DNA of 64,000 nucleotides from assembly GCF_000003815.2 (NCBI RefSeq), contig NC_049989.1, forward strand, positions 12,904,810 through 12,968,809. Direction: 5' to 3'. The notes under the pieces were generated by a model. It saw only the letters and a program-made list of their open reading frames with translations. It ran no database searches and had not been told where the DNA came from. The position numbers were made by a program, and so were the translations under genes. The DNA comes from Branchiostoma floridae. Its lineage: Eukaryota > Chordata > Leptocardii > Amphioxiformes > Branchiostomatidae. Below, piece after piece: positions 47,733 to 58,151 of this stretch. Every line of letters starts with the position of its first letter. Position 1 is the stretch's first letter.

Positions 47733-48156
47733 AGGAGTGCCTAAGCATTTGCACGAACCCTATGGGATTTGTGCGAACATTATGTGATATGAACAAATCA
47801 CGGTGAAAACACACGAACATTATGAAAATCACACTAATCACTATGTGAAAACGTACAAACCTTACGTGAGTTGCACAAATCACTATGTGACACACACGCA
47901 AACCTTATGCGAATTGTACCAACCTTATGCGAATGATGTAATATCATGTGACCCGGTTTGGCATAAGGTTCTCGCAAATCGCATAAGGTTCGTGTGTGTC
48001 ACATAGTGATTCGTGCAAATCACATGAGGTTCGTAGGTTTTCGCAGTGATTTGTGTGATTTTCATAAGGTTTGTGCGTTTTCACATAGTGATTCGTGCGT
48101 ATCACATAATGTTTGTACGAATCTCATAGGGTTCTTGCAAATCCTTAGGCACCCCT
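47733..48156. mobile_element. Foldback element built of short periodic motifs
   Basis: AGGAGTGCCTAAGCATTTGC on the left and GCAAATCCTTAGGCACCCCT on the right open arms of about 200 bp that pair almost throughout. Each arm repeats, about every 20-25 bp, variants of CGAACCTTATGTGA and AATCACTATGTGAAAAC. There is no coding capacity. Confidence 0.8.
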
Positions 48157-48234
48157 ACATACAAGGTTTGTACTACACAGTACAAGCTGCATATCTGAGA
48201 TTTATTTTAACCACTCACATCAGGAAGGACCCCT

Positions 48235-48500
48235 ATACTCTTTTTGATAAGTGTGGTGGGTCCTTTAACTTGCTCGAGGTGTGGCTCTCCTCAAACACGA
48301 GGCCTCCATTTGACATCCTATCCAAGGGACGTCCCTAACTGAAGCTTGGTACTTCTCATTTTTACCTGAGTAAAGTGAGGAAAGCCATGTTAAGTGCCTT
48401 TCCTAAGAGCAAAAGATTGCTGACGCATCAACAGATTCAAACCCAGAACCTCTGGGTTATGAATGGAACTCCCTGACGATTGCACCATACGACCCTGCAT
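48235..48500 (-). mobile_element. tRNA-derived SINE, minus strand
   Basis: Inverse of the element at 40496: GGTCCTTTAACTTGCTCGAG, GGCCTCCATTTGACATCC, ACCTGAGTAAAGTGAGGAAA, and a tRNA-like head toward 48500 with TTCAAACCCAGAACC. Confidence 0.7.
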
Positions 48501-48993
48501 CCACCCTTCTTGCAATTAAGTGCGATGGGTTCTTTAGTATGCTCAGGTGTGTCTCTCCTAAAAGATCACCCCTGCTTTTATTGCATGCCCAGTAAACTCC
48601 CTTATGGCATAACGTCTAAGGGCGATTCACGATTTCCAACAGGGCAATGGAAACATATCCACGCAGCTGCAGATGGTCAAATTTGAGTCTTTACAGCATT
48701 TTAGCCTATTCTAGACTTGCAGAGGCCCTTTTGAAGAGAAATTTCATATTGATGAACGGTCAGAGGTTAGGCGGGCTGCTACAAGTGAGATTTAATCAGG
48801 ATAGAGAAGCAGCGCTTCCCCAAAAAGTAAATTCAGTGTCTGTGATGGATGTTATTAGTAACAGTTATTCTTGTGGCAGCATTTTCTTATACATGTATGC
48901 ACCAAACATATGTTTAACCATGACTTCGTCCATTTAAAAGTCATTGTGTTGTCCGCTTTTTTCCTTCACTTTGGGATTGTAGATGACTTATAT

Positions 48994-49996
48994 TAATCTC
49001 CAAGCAGATTCCCGTCCGGTGGCATTAGAACAGTGACATANNNNNNNNNNNNNNNNNNNNNNNNNNNNNNNNNNNNNNNNNNNNNNNNNNNNNNNNNNNN
49101 NNNNNNNNNNNNNNNNNNNNNNNNNNNNNNNNNNNNNNNNNNNNNNNNNNNNNNNNNNNNNNNNNNNNNNNNNNNNNNNNNNNNNNNNNNNNNNNNNNNN
49201 NNNNNNNNNNNNNNNNNNNNNNNNNNNNNNNNNNNNNNNNNNNNNNNNNNNNNNNNNNNNNNNNNNNNNNNNNNNNNNNNNNNNNNNNNNNNNNNNNNNN
49301 NNNNNNNNNNNNNNNNNNNNNNNNNNNNNNNNNNNNNNNNNNNNNNNNNNNNNNNNNNNNNNNNNNNNNNNNNNNNNNNNNNNNNNNNNNNNNNNNNNNN
49401 NNNNNNNNNNNNNNNNNNNNNNNNNNNNNNNNNNNNNNNNNNNNNNNNNNNNNNNNNNNNNNNNNNNNNNNNNNNNNNNNNNNNNNNNNNNNNNNNNNNN
49501 NNNNNNNNNNNNNNNNNNNNNNNNNNNNNNNNNNNNNNNNNNNNNNNNNNNNNNNNNNNNNNNNNNNNNNNNNNNNNNNNNNNNNNNNNNNNNNNNNNNN
49601 NNNNNNNNNNNNNNNNNNNNNNNNNNNNNNNNNNNNNNNNNNNNNNNNNNNNNNNNNNNNNNNNNNNNNNNNNNNNNNNNNNNNNNNNNNNNNNNNNNNN
49701 NNNNNNNNNNNNNNNNNNNNNNNNNNNNNNNNNNNNNNNNNNNNNNNNNNNNNNNNNNNNNNNNNNNNNNNNNNNNNNNNNNNNNNNNNNNNNNNNNNNN
49801 NNNNNNNNNNNNNNNNNNNNNNNNNNNTGAATCTCCACGCCGATTGTACTGGTGGCATAGTACAGTGACATAAGCTGTAGAAGGACTTGAGCCGGCAGAG
49901 TAGTAAAATAGACCACCGCGGGCGCTCTATCGGCTTAAGTCCTTCCCCAGCTTATGTTACTGTTTTATGCCACCGGAGGAATCTGCTTGGAGATTA
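48994..49996. mobile_element. TIR element, family X, long copy spanning a gap
   Basis: Left TAATCTCCAAGCAGATTCCC and right GAATCTGCTTGGAGATTA, inverted; GTGGCATTAGAACAGTGACA mirrors TGTTACTGTTTTATGCCACC. An additional TGAATCTCCACGCCGATTGT at 49828 suggests a second copy starts after the gap. The unseen 787 bp could hold more family sequence. Confidence 0.65.
49041..49827. other. Assembly gap (787 N)
   Basis: Run of N within the family X region. Confidence 0.99.
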
Positions 49997-50243
49997 GACT
50001 TATATACTATTAGTATTAGTCTGTGTAACGCAAACTCCCTTGTCCAGGGCTGTAACTTTCACTTTATTTATTTTACCAGGAACGTACAACTCATCAGGTC
50101 AGACTAGACCACTAACTGGCCCCTCCCAGCAGGTACATGTACGTGCAAGCAATGTTGGGCGGGCCGTATGGCGATTCAATCAGGCTATGGATGACTGAAG
50201 TCACTTTCAACTTTAACCACTGGCCCATTTTGTTGGCTGATTT

Positions 50244-50382
50244 TAATCTCCAAGCAGATCCTACGGTGCCATAAGATAGTATCAAAGCTGGCCAAGGAGT
50301 GTAGCCGGCTAAGGGAGTCAAACTGGCACCGGAGGGAAGTTTGATACTATACATTACGCACCGTGGATCTGGTTCGAGATTA
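50244..50382. mobile_element. TIR element, family X, short copy
   Basis: TTAATCTCCAAGCAGATCCT and ACGGTGCCATAAGATAGTATCA on the left, inverted at TGATACTATACATTACGCAC and CGTGGATCTGGTTCGAGATTA on the right. Confidence 0.8.
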
Positions 50383-51445
50383 GGCTGATTTAAAGTAAAA
50401 TGCAAAGTTACTCCTTACGTTCTTCTGGTTTTAAAGGAATGTTTGTTTCATTCTGTCGCATGGCTAAAATAAATTTAAAGGAAAGTTCAATTAATGCTAT
50501 CTTCCCGCGAAAAAAAGCTAATTAGTACCATTTTCATTCACAGTTTTGGTGACTATGTATGCTAACTTCAGACACTTACAAAAAAAGGCAAGAAGACTTC
50601 AAGAGTTCGATGCATCTTAGATATTATGTATTCTTCGACTTGAGAACAATTCAAGCAGCAAAATTGCATTTGTGACACAACTTGAGCAACAAAATCATCA
50701 GAGTATTCGTAATGCACTCTGCCCGTCGGAAGTTATTACAATTGTACATGGACTTGTCCCTCTTTGAGTCATAGACAAATTCTTACAGCTTTCTTTGTGG
50801 TGGCAGTATACGCTTATGTACAAGCACTGTTTCATCTAGTAGACATTTCAGTCCACGAGTCAATACAATAAGAAAGAAAAGGGATGAGAAAAGTACTAAA
50901 TCTATTAAATGGACAGGAGTCCACGTGTCAATAGTATAGAAAAAAAACGTTAGGGAACAACATACATACAACATGTATTAGATGTTGGCGGTCTAGAATA
51001 TGCATTTGCATAATAATTGACTATATCTGTATGTTCCATTTACCTGGATACTTGTGCGCTTGCTTTAACAATTACTAGCTTTTCCTATACAGTACATTAT
51101 ATATTATCGCTGTGAAGAAGGGATGTGCACTTAACTACTTCTATATATATATTTGTAGGGTTTTGTCATTCCATCATGTAGTTAACGCTAGTTCACCTTT
51201 ATCCGCGGGGTAACTTATATCCGTTGTTACTAAAACAAGGTTTGCAGCGATATCAAATCGACAGACGGAGGGTTCAAACTGTAATATTTTCAAAGCATTT
51301 TAATTTGAAACCACCATCCGTCGACGTCGTCCTTTAATACCCTGATACCATACAACGGATATAGGTCCCCGCGGAAAGAGGTGAACTAGCGTCACCAAGG
51401 TACAGCAGATTTGAATCTTTGTCGTGGCTCCATATAGCTAACTGG
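50383..51445. other. 3' flank of secreted-protein gene, no gene seen
   Basis: AT-rich. Near 51190-51385, AGTTCACCTTTATCCGCGGG is mirrored by CCCGCGGAAAGAGGTGAACT, with GACGGAGGGTTC pairing toward CCACCATCCGTCGACG, so a further TIR element of about 200 bp is likely. It was searched for a TGF-beta cystine-knot exon; none was seen. Confidence 0.5.
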
Positions 51446-54266
51446 TCACCCTAACACATTTTGACTTAAAATGATGTCAAGGAATCCCTTCATTACTTCT
51501 GGCGACATGGTCGCTGGCTTTTCATCGCCAACCTTTCCTGCATACGCGATCAAAAGATACACAGGAGGAGGATTTAAGCATTGTCCATCGATACAGTTCT
51601 CGGTCTGTCCGCATTCGGTTGGTAGGCGGAGTTTCATGCTCGCTGGGTCGAACGCACGCCTCTGCCACCGTTGAACCATCTTCAGGATGTCCAGGGCCTG
51701 CCCGCAGTGACCATTTGTTGCCCGAGCGTCAAACTGGAAGGGAACCTTGCGATGTGGTCGGTACATCTCGACCTTGTACGTTGAGGTGTCATCTGCAGAT
51801 GCGAAGCTTTGCTGGGCATCGTCGTTGGCTGTTTTTACTCTAGTGAAACAGGTAGGTTGCTCTTTTTGCGGGGCACGTTCCTCGACATCCTTGTGGATGG
51901 GTTGATTGTCTTCGTCGTTGAAGGCTTCGTTGCTGTTAGCTTCACCTGTAGGGTTGCTGGAGAACTTGGGGACGTCAAAGTCTTCGCTGTGGGCTGTCCA
52001 GTCGTCGTGGCTGCTCAGAATTATCTGCGCGTTGGAAGGTGTTTTGTTGGAAGTTAGCCAGGGGAGGTAGAGCTCGGCTTTCTGTAGCTCTGCTTGCCGT
52101 AGGGTTGGATCCATCGCGAACTCGCAGGTCATGTAACCGTCATTGTCATCAGAGGCCGGGTGGTAAATCTCTGTAAAACAGCAAAAGTTTTTATCAGAAA
52201 CTAAAGTATTGCAATAGACTCATATGTCTGTCCATCGTGACATGATCTAAACAAAAACGTGGCATTATGACTCTTTATGACGTCATGATGACATCATACT
52301 CATTTGCATAGAAAGAAATTAAAGTCCATACATTAATTACAATTGTATTTTTGAAACACCACCAAAACTTCTTAGCCACCACTCGTGTGTTCCTTAAGCA
52401 ATCACCTGGGTAGGCTACAATCCCCGATTGGAGAAGGGGCCCTGCCGGGCAGTTCACGGGCTTTTCTTTGCACTTTCGGACGTGACCCCTGCGTGATCTT
52501 GTGAAGTTTTTCTTTATTCAAGTTGTAACAAAACAATACAGTGTGGGCATTAGGCAGCGAGGCTGGTATCGTGGCCACAGACATATAAATATAGAATACA
52601 AAATGAACATGTATATACAAGTAATAGAATAAAATAGTGTTTACATTTTACATTAAAAGCAGGTAAAGCCACTTTTGCATGACTAGCTAAAGATTTTCTG
52701 GACAGAGGCACGGCTGGAAGTGAATCTTTTGGTAGATTCTGAAAGTGCTTCTGAAAGCTGTCTGTTGGTAGCAGCGTCATGGTCAGGTGAGCCCTGGAGC
52801 AGTAGTGAAACAGTAAGCCGTTGTCGTACAAGGCATTCAACGTTGGAGGTGAGTATGCTATACGCTGGTCGGAATACAGCGGGCAGTGTAGCAGGTAGTG
52901 TTGGACTGTTTCAGAAGAAGCCCCACAGACACGATGTTTGCTCTTGATGTTCATTTTGTACAAAGTACTGAAGTTTTGTGAAGTTTGGTGTACCAGGTTC
53001 TCCTGAAAAACAGGGCTTTTGCCCTGATTGTGCATACCTGGCTAAATAGAATAAATGAAATGAAATGGCCCCCCCGGGATACCATGCGGCTTCCGGGATA
53101 CATTTGAGTACAGCCGGGCTCCTGGTTTCTTTTAAGTCGGATTTAACAAAAATTCAGTCTGGGACCCGGTTACAAATAGACGTCGTGACCTATCCGTGGG
53201 GTACAGCGAGGGGTGTCTCCTTCCCCGGTGTTCGGCAGTCCACAGGGGCAATTTTGTGACTTTGTTCGCACACAGACAGAAAAACCGGTCAGAAAAACTG
53301 GACCCCACTAAGTACTAAACACTTATCTCCAAGCAGATTCTACAGTGGCATAAGATGTATCAAAATCTGGCAAAGGAGTATAGCCGGCCTAGGAGTGTTC
53401 ATTGCCCTCATTTTCCAGTTTTTGATACAACCTTGTGCCACCGCGTAGGACCTACTTGGAGAGCACTAAACTCTACTCACACGTGCACGTACGTACCTCG
53501 ACGATATATCTGTGATGAACGGCTACACAGTTTTAACAGTGCACAGCTCAGCAACTGTAGTGGTGGCAGTAGCATGACTACCAGCAAGCTTGCTGAATGG
53601 TGATAACATTCATGTTGTTGTTACACATGTACACTGTAGATTGCCATTTCAATGTCTACCGGGGCCATGGAATACGCTAAGTGTACTATGTGTAAGCTAT
53701 GGGTTAAACCAAAAACACTCACTTGAACCGCCACATGGCAGAACTCTGTAGGTCATCTTGTCGTTCTCCGAAGCTGTGGTGTCGTTCCAGACCTTGTAAG
53801 CGCAGTTATACAAGGGTCCCCGGCCGGTGTCGTTCAGATGACTGGCCTCTTCGTCTACGTGCTGGATGCCATCGCCGAGCTCCTTCTTGAGCAGTTGTTC
53901 GCTCGCCTCCGCCAACGGATCCGCCGCAGATGAGTCTCCAAGGGGTTGCCTGCTCTCGAAGCTGCTCCGCGGCACTTTGGCGGCCTGATGCTCCAGACTG
54001 CCGTCTTTTCTAACCTTCGTGAAGATGTCGTACCGAGCGTCGTCCATGTTCAGAGTGTGCCGGAGTTGGTAGACGTCTGGATCGGAAGCGTCGGCCGCCT
54101 CGATGAGGTCTACAGCTCTTGGGCGGGAGTCTCGAGCTTCAGCGCCGCCGGACCTCTCTAGTACTTGTGTCTCGTTGACGGGGCTAGCGAGGAAGCCTAG
54201 CGGTACAGCCTCGACGCTCAGAAGACAAGCGGCAAGGAAAGGAATGATGCTTGACGTCCCCTTCAT
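51446..54266 (-). CDS. Two-exon secreted protein, possible TGF-beta-propeptide-like region
   Basis: Exon 1 54266-53723 and exon 2 52170-51446 join in phase 1 (donor GTGAGT, acceptor TTTTACAG) to 422 residues. A signal peptide is clear (MKGTSSIIPFLAACLLSVEA, residues 1-20). There are N-glycosylation sequons (NET, NDT, NKT) and, after the signal peptide, eight cysteines. AELQKAELYLPW (about 208-219) and FQFD...ALDILKMVQRWQRR (about 326-353), followed by a hydrophobic YLLIAYAGK strand, resemble the arm and closing strands of TGF-beta-family propeptides. There is no RXXR processing site followed by a cystine-knot ligand, and the frame ends at TGA. I do not recognise a named orthologue. An alternative is an unrelated lineage-specific secreted protein. 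The intron holds a LINE fragment and a family X MITE. Confidence 0.75.
52550..53035 (-). mobile_element. 3' end of a non-LTR retrotransposon (LINE) ORF
   Basis: The minus-strand frame contains RVCGASSETVQHYLLHCPLY, the zinc-knuckle-like C-terminal signature (C..C...ET..H.L..CP.Y) typical of LINE ORF2 proteins. Upstream reverse transcriptase is absent, so this is a 5'-truncated insertion inside the intron of the secreted-protein gene, on the same strand. Confidence 0.7.
53324..53464. mobile_element. TIR element, family X, short copy
   Basis: TATCTCCAAGCAGATTCTAC and GTATCAAAATCTGG on the left, inverted at TTTTTGATACAACCTTGTGC and TAGGACCTACTTGGAGA on the right. Core GGAGTATAGCCGGCC. Confidence 0.7.
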
Positions 54267-54323
54267 GTTGTCTCACAATTTTCAGCAGGGCAGACTAAAG
54301 TAGAGGGACTCCCCTAAAGTGTC

Positions 54324-54333
54324 CCTTTTATCC
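54324..54333 (-). promoter_or_regulatory. TATA-like box of secreted-protein gene
   Basis: On the minus strand GGATAAAAGG lies about 60 bp upstream of the start codon at 54266, a fitting distance for a short 5' UTR. The other genes in the window have no such box. Confidence 0.5.
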
Positions 54334-54890
54334 GTTTGAAATACCATATTTTATTATCATGAGACCGTGTGCAAATGGTGCCGTGTGCATGAGAGAAATA
54401 CCCGCCAATTTTCGTGACCTTCTATACCCTCCTTTGTCGTGTATCACAATGGTGGCTGTCTTGTTACAGCTGCAGAAAAAGTTGTAAGCGCTGCAGTCTG
54501 AAAAAGCTGACTACTAGATGTTCAGCTTTCTACACATGTGAAATAACATTGGATAGTTTATTGAACACGCATTGTCGACGTCAATGAAACTTATACACAA
54601 CCTCTGGCTGACACTAAGAATACAAATAAAAGGACCGATTTGAATTTCCTGAAAATGAATGTACGTAGCGTTTACTGATTCTGACGTTCGTAGCGGATAA
54701 TGTCTCGACATAGCCATCTGGCCATAACGTTAACAGAAAGTGTTGTTAGACAAAAAAAATGAAATATAGGGCCACGTCAATTAGATTTTGTGGATGACAT
54801 TCCCGATTTTGAAAATGAGATTTTTTCCCTCCGGAGACTGTGAATATGACACGAACGTACTGGGAAAATAGAAAAAATATGTACGTAAAG

Positions 54891-55123
54891 CTAAGGGCAC
54901 ATCCCGCCGTACGTGCAAATACGTGCTGTCTAATCTCTAATGTCTAATCTGTCTAATTCCGTACGAACTCGTAGGGAATCCGATCGCGACGTGCCAGTAC
55001 GGGCGACATGCCTGCCCTGTACACCCTGAACGGTTTCAGAAGTTAGTGGCGGACGTGCCCCCCCCCCCCCCCCCAATAATAACGTACGGACAAATTGCAC
55101 GTACGGCGGGTTGTTCCCTTAGC
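54891..55123. mobile_element. TIR element with CCGTACGTGCAA ends
   Basis: CTAAGGGCACATCCCGCCGT followed by ACGTGCAA, mirrored by TTGCACGTACGGCGGG and TTGTTCCCTTAG. The centre has GTACG-rich palindromes and a C17 run at 55058-55074. Confidence 0.75.
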
Positions 55124-55564
55124 CTTAGCCTTAATTGTGCTTGTAGAAGTGATGCTAGTGGGAAACCTGTAGCCATGACAGTACTTGTAGAAATGAAATT
55201 TCATGTAAAGGTGGTACCAATTTGGTAGCCTTTGCTGTAGTCGTAATTGGTAATAATATAAAAGTCTACAAAGTACAAGCTATATATATACCACATTTAT
55301 GACATTTATGGTGTCTACTTTGGAAATCTAGATATCGTGTTGTTTTATCCATCTTATCTTTTTTGCCCTCTTGCGTCTAGTTTTAGGGTCTACGGAAGAT
55401 GCCATTCATAAAATTTACTGAGGCCTAAAATGAAAAGACATGAATTGATACATGAATTATTGGAAGTTTCAATTCTTCATTCCGGCTGGTTCTGCTTGAT
55501 TCCTGCTTATACTGTTTTAATGCGAAGGCCCTATTAAGATGGGCTAATCGTATAGATCGAAGTA

Positions 55565-56023
55565 CAGTCAAACCTGCCCAAGACGACCATCCGGGCGACC
55601 GGGTAAAACGGTCGATTTGGTCAGGTGGTCGGTTAGAAGCGGTATCGACTCACAACATTCCCGGCGCCCGATGCATACTTTGAATGGTTTCCGTTGCATG
55701 TGTTTAATGGCAAATAGCAACCACACGCACGTGCATCCGCCGCCATCTTTATTTTGAACATAACATCGTAAACTGGCCGAATTCGGCACAAAATTGCGCT
55801 AGTATTCATTGAAAATCGATGACACCTCAAGATTTGAAAACGCCGCGGTCGTTATGGGCAGAGATTTGGTCCCAATTTTCCGCGATCGCGGTCGCCAGGT
55901 GGTCGTTGTGAAGAGGTCGCTTAATGCTTACGTCAGTGGGGAAAATTTTCGGGACCGAGAAAAAGCGGTCGTAATGGCCAGGTGGTCGTTAATAAGAGGT
56001 GGTCGCTCTGGCAGGTTTGACTG
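55565..56023. mobile_element. TA-flanked Tc1/mariner-like MITE
   Basis: CAGTCAAACCTGCC and GGCAGGTTTGACTG ends, flanked by TA on both sides. Repeated GGTGGTCG / CGACCA motifs lie inside both arms. No transposase. Confidence 0.75.
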
Positions 56024-56104
56024 TAAATGGCAGGCATTGACTGAATGAGAAGAAAATTGCTTTTCCTGATGCGAAACGTAGGATAACACTTTGAGCAATG
56101 GTTA

Positions 56105-56372
56105 CCCTGAAGCTAAACATTAAAAAGTAATGACCGGGTAGAGACTAAACAAAAGATCATGTTCATCCCGATTTGCTAGAAACGACGCACGCAGACAAGG
56201 AGCAAACGTGCGAAATGTGCCGATATTGTACTCAATGGTTGCCAATGTAGATAAATATAATCTGTCTCAGACACAGTGGATAAGTGTAGTCATCATCAAA
56301 ACACGATGCTACAGACAAGAGCAAATGCGTCATCAATTTATTCCATTGTGTCTGGACACCACATGTATTCTT
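56105..56372 (+). repeat. Dispersed repeat, inverted relative of 43372-43640
   Basis: CCGGGTAGAGACTAAACAAA, AATCTGTCTCAGACACAGTG and CCATTGTGTCTGGACACCAC are complementary to the earlier copy. Confidence 0.65.
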
Positions 56373-56384
56373 TGAAAACAGATG

Positions 56385-56655
56385 CAATGCCCGAGTGGGT
56401 AGAGTGTTCGCCTTGCATTCAGTAGGTCGTGAGTGAGTTCGATCTCCGGCCGAGTCATACCAAAGACTTTAAAAATGGTACATGCTGCTTTCTCTGCTTA
56501 GCACTCAGCATTCGGGAAAGAGTATGGAAGTTTAACACACACCACTACTAGCCCCCTGGTGTAGTGATTGCACAAAGTTGTGTGGCCCAGGGCTATTGAA
56601 ACGGCCGGAGATGGGCGCCGCCCTATATGCCATCAGGCGTGGGAAGGAACTTTGA
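56385..56655 (+). mobile_element. tRNA-derived SINE, second family
   Basis: A-box-like CGAGTGGGTAGAGTGTTCGC and B-box-like GAGTTCGATCTC. The body has GGCCCAGGGCTATTGAAACG and GGCGCCGCCC. It differs from the element at 40496. Confidence 0.6.
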
Positions 56656-56785
56656 CTTGACCACATGTCTTCAAGTCATTGTTCTCTGCTTCTTTAAATT
56701 TTTTCCAATTTTAACGCTAGTCCTTAAGTGGTGTGGCTATAATATTCAACATAGATATCAATCATCATCAAAGCATTGTGTGGCA

Positions 56786-57085
56786 TCCTGTCGGTGTAAC
56801 TGTTAGAGTTTTTAATCTAATGGCCCAGAACCTAGAAGTCCTAGGTTCGAATCCCATGACATGCCACCGATGTTGTGCCCATGGAAATGACATTTTACAC
56901 GAATTGTCTCACATCACTCAAATAAAAATGAGTACGGTTACGGCCATCCGTCGGAGGGGGCGTATACGTAGGTCATTTTTGTTTGAGGTATACCACACCT
57001 AATACCTCGAGCACGTAAAAGACCCATCGCACTTATCGAAAAGTGTTGCGGTTATTTTTCCAGTGTTGGTGGGTCAAATAAATCT
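56786..57085 (+). mobile_element. tRNA-derived SINE
   Basis: CTAATGGCCCAGAACCTAGA with B-box-like GGTTCGAATCCC. The tail has TAATACCTCGAGCACGTAAA AGACCCATCGCACTTATC, the same type of tail as the copies at 2400 (inverted) and 40496. Confidence 0.6.
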
Positions 57086-57414
57086 GTCCATATATGCGGC
57101 TTATACTTTTTAGTACAAATCTGGTGTTTTGCACCATGAGGTGGTTTAATGAATATGTAATACAATCGAATACTAACGTTATATATAAGGTTACCCCGGG
57201 AAGGGCATTGACCGGGCACGTTCACAATGTAAAAAATTTGATCTGTTTTGATATTTCATTCGGATATACATTTAACAGGTTTAGCACACTAGGATTGGGG
57301 GCAAGCAGACATAAAGGCCACGAATGTCGGGGCCTAGGCAATATGCAGTCGATATGTAGTCTCGATTGGAAATCAGTTACTACGTTAACTGAAGGGACTA
57401 CCCTAAAGATCAGT

Positions 57415-57442
57415 CAATAAATAAATAAATAAATAAATAAAT
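57415..57442. repeat. (AAAT)n microsatellite
   Basis: Six to seven AAAT units. Confidence 0.85.
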
Positions 57443-58139
57443 GCAGTCGATATGCAATATGCAGTCGATTCCACTCAACGATTGTGCGAGGAAAAAAATT
57501 GATAGTCTTATTTTTTTCTGTAATCAACTAACTGTTAGTATTTATACATGTTGCTTCTTCTAGTTCGGCGTTGGACTGGTTTAAAAACAGTCATTGGAAC
57601 AATTTTGTCAAAAGTGATGAGTCGGATCTCTGAGTCGGGTCTCATTCCTTCTTTCAGCAAAGGGTGAGAATGCATGGTAGGCTATACACTAGGTATACAA
57701 AATGGACATAACAAAATACACTTTTCAACTTCATCATTGCCGATGTCTTGCTAATTATATTTGAGTATTTTACTCGAATACGCGACGGTCTGATCGCTAA
57801 ATGCAGTCTTTTCCAGCTACATATATACATAATGTAGTGTGCAAGTCTTGAAAAGTGGTTTACCACTCACCGATCGAGCCACAGGCACACCAACTGTCAT
57901 TCTTTAGTAATGTGCTAGGTGGCACTTCAGCACCAAGGACAGAAACGTTCCAAGTACCAAAAACCCTTGTAATCAGTATGCATTGAACTCCATGCTCTCA
58001 AATACTCAATCGTTTTTGGATTAACATGATTTGAGATGCAAAGCAAACCATTTGCTTCCATTGATTCAACTTTTACTCCAACATGAAGCTTGCATCTCCC
58101 CCTCAAAATCCAGCTAATGGAACAGTCCACATAAACATA
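57443..58139. other. Upstream of FBXO21, no gene supported
   Basis: A minus-strand frame at 57927-58142 ends 2 bp from the FBXO21 start but has no ATG at its head and no recognised domain, so a divergent gene is not claimed. Otherwise AT-rich. Confidence 0.4.
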
Positions 58140-58151
58140 CAATATGGCGGC
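58140..58151 (+). promoter_or_regulatory. TISU/YY1-like start element of FBXO21
   Basis: CAATATGGCGGC differs from the TISU consensus at one position and contains the start codon. Confidence 0.5.

Noticed and set aside
47780-48150. CRISPR-array-like series of short repeats
   Set aside because: Repeats vary, spacers are not unique, and both halves pair as one large inverted repeat in an animal genome; it is a foldback element.
49033-49830. Long open frames across N runs (also at 11343-11795 and 14427-14721)
   Set aside because: They are artefacts of translating assembly gaps.
57927-58142. Minus-strand frame diverging 2 bp from the FBXO21 start
   Set aside because: No ATG at its head, no recognised domain and no clear splice partner; a bidirectional gene cannot be supported.
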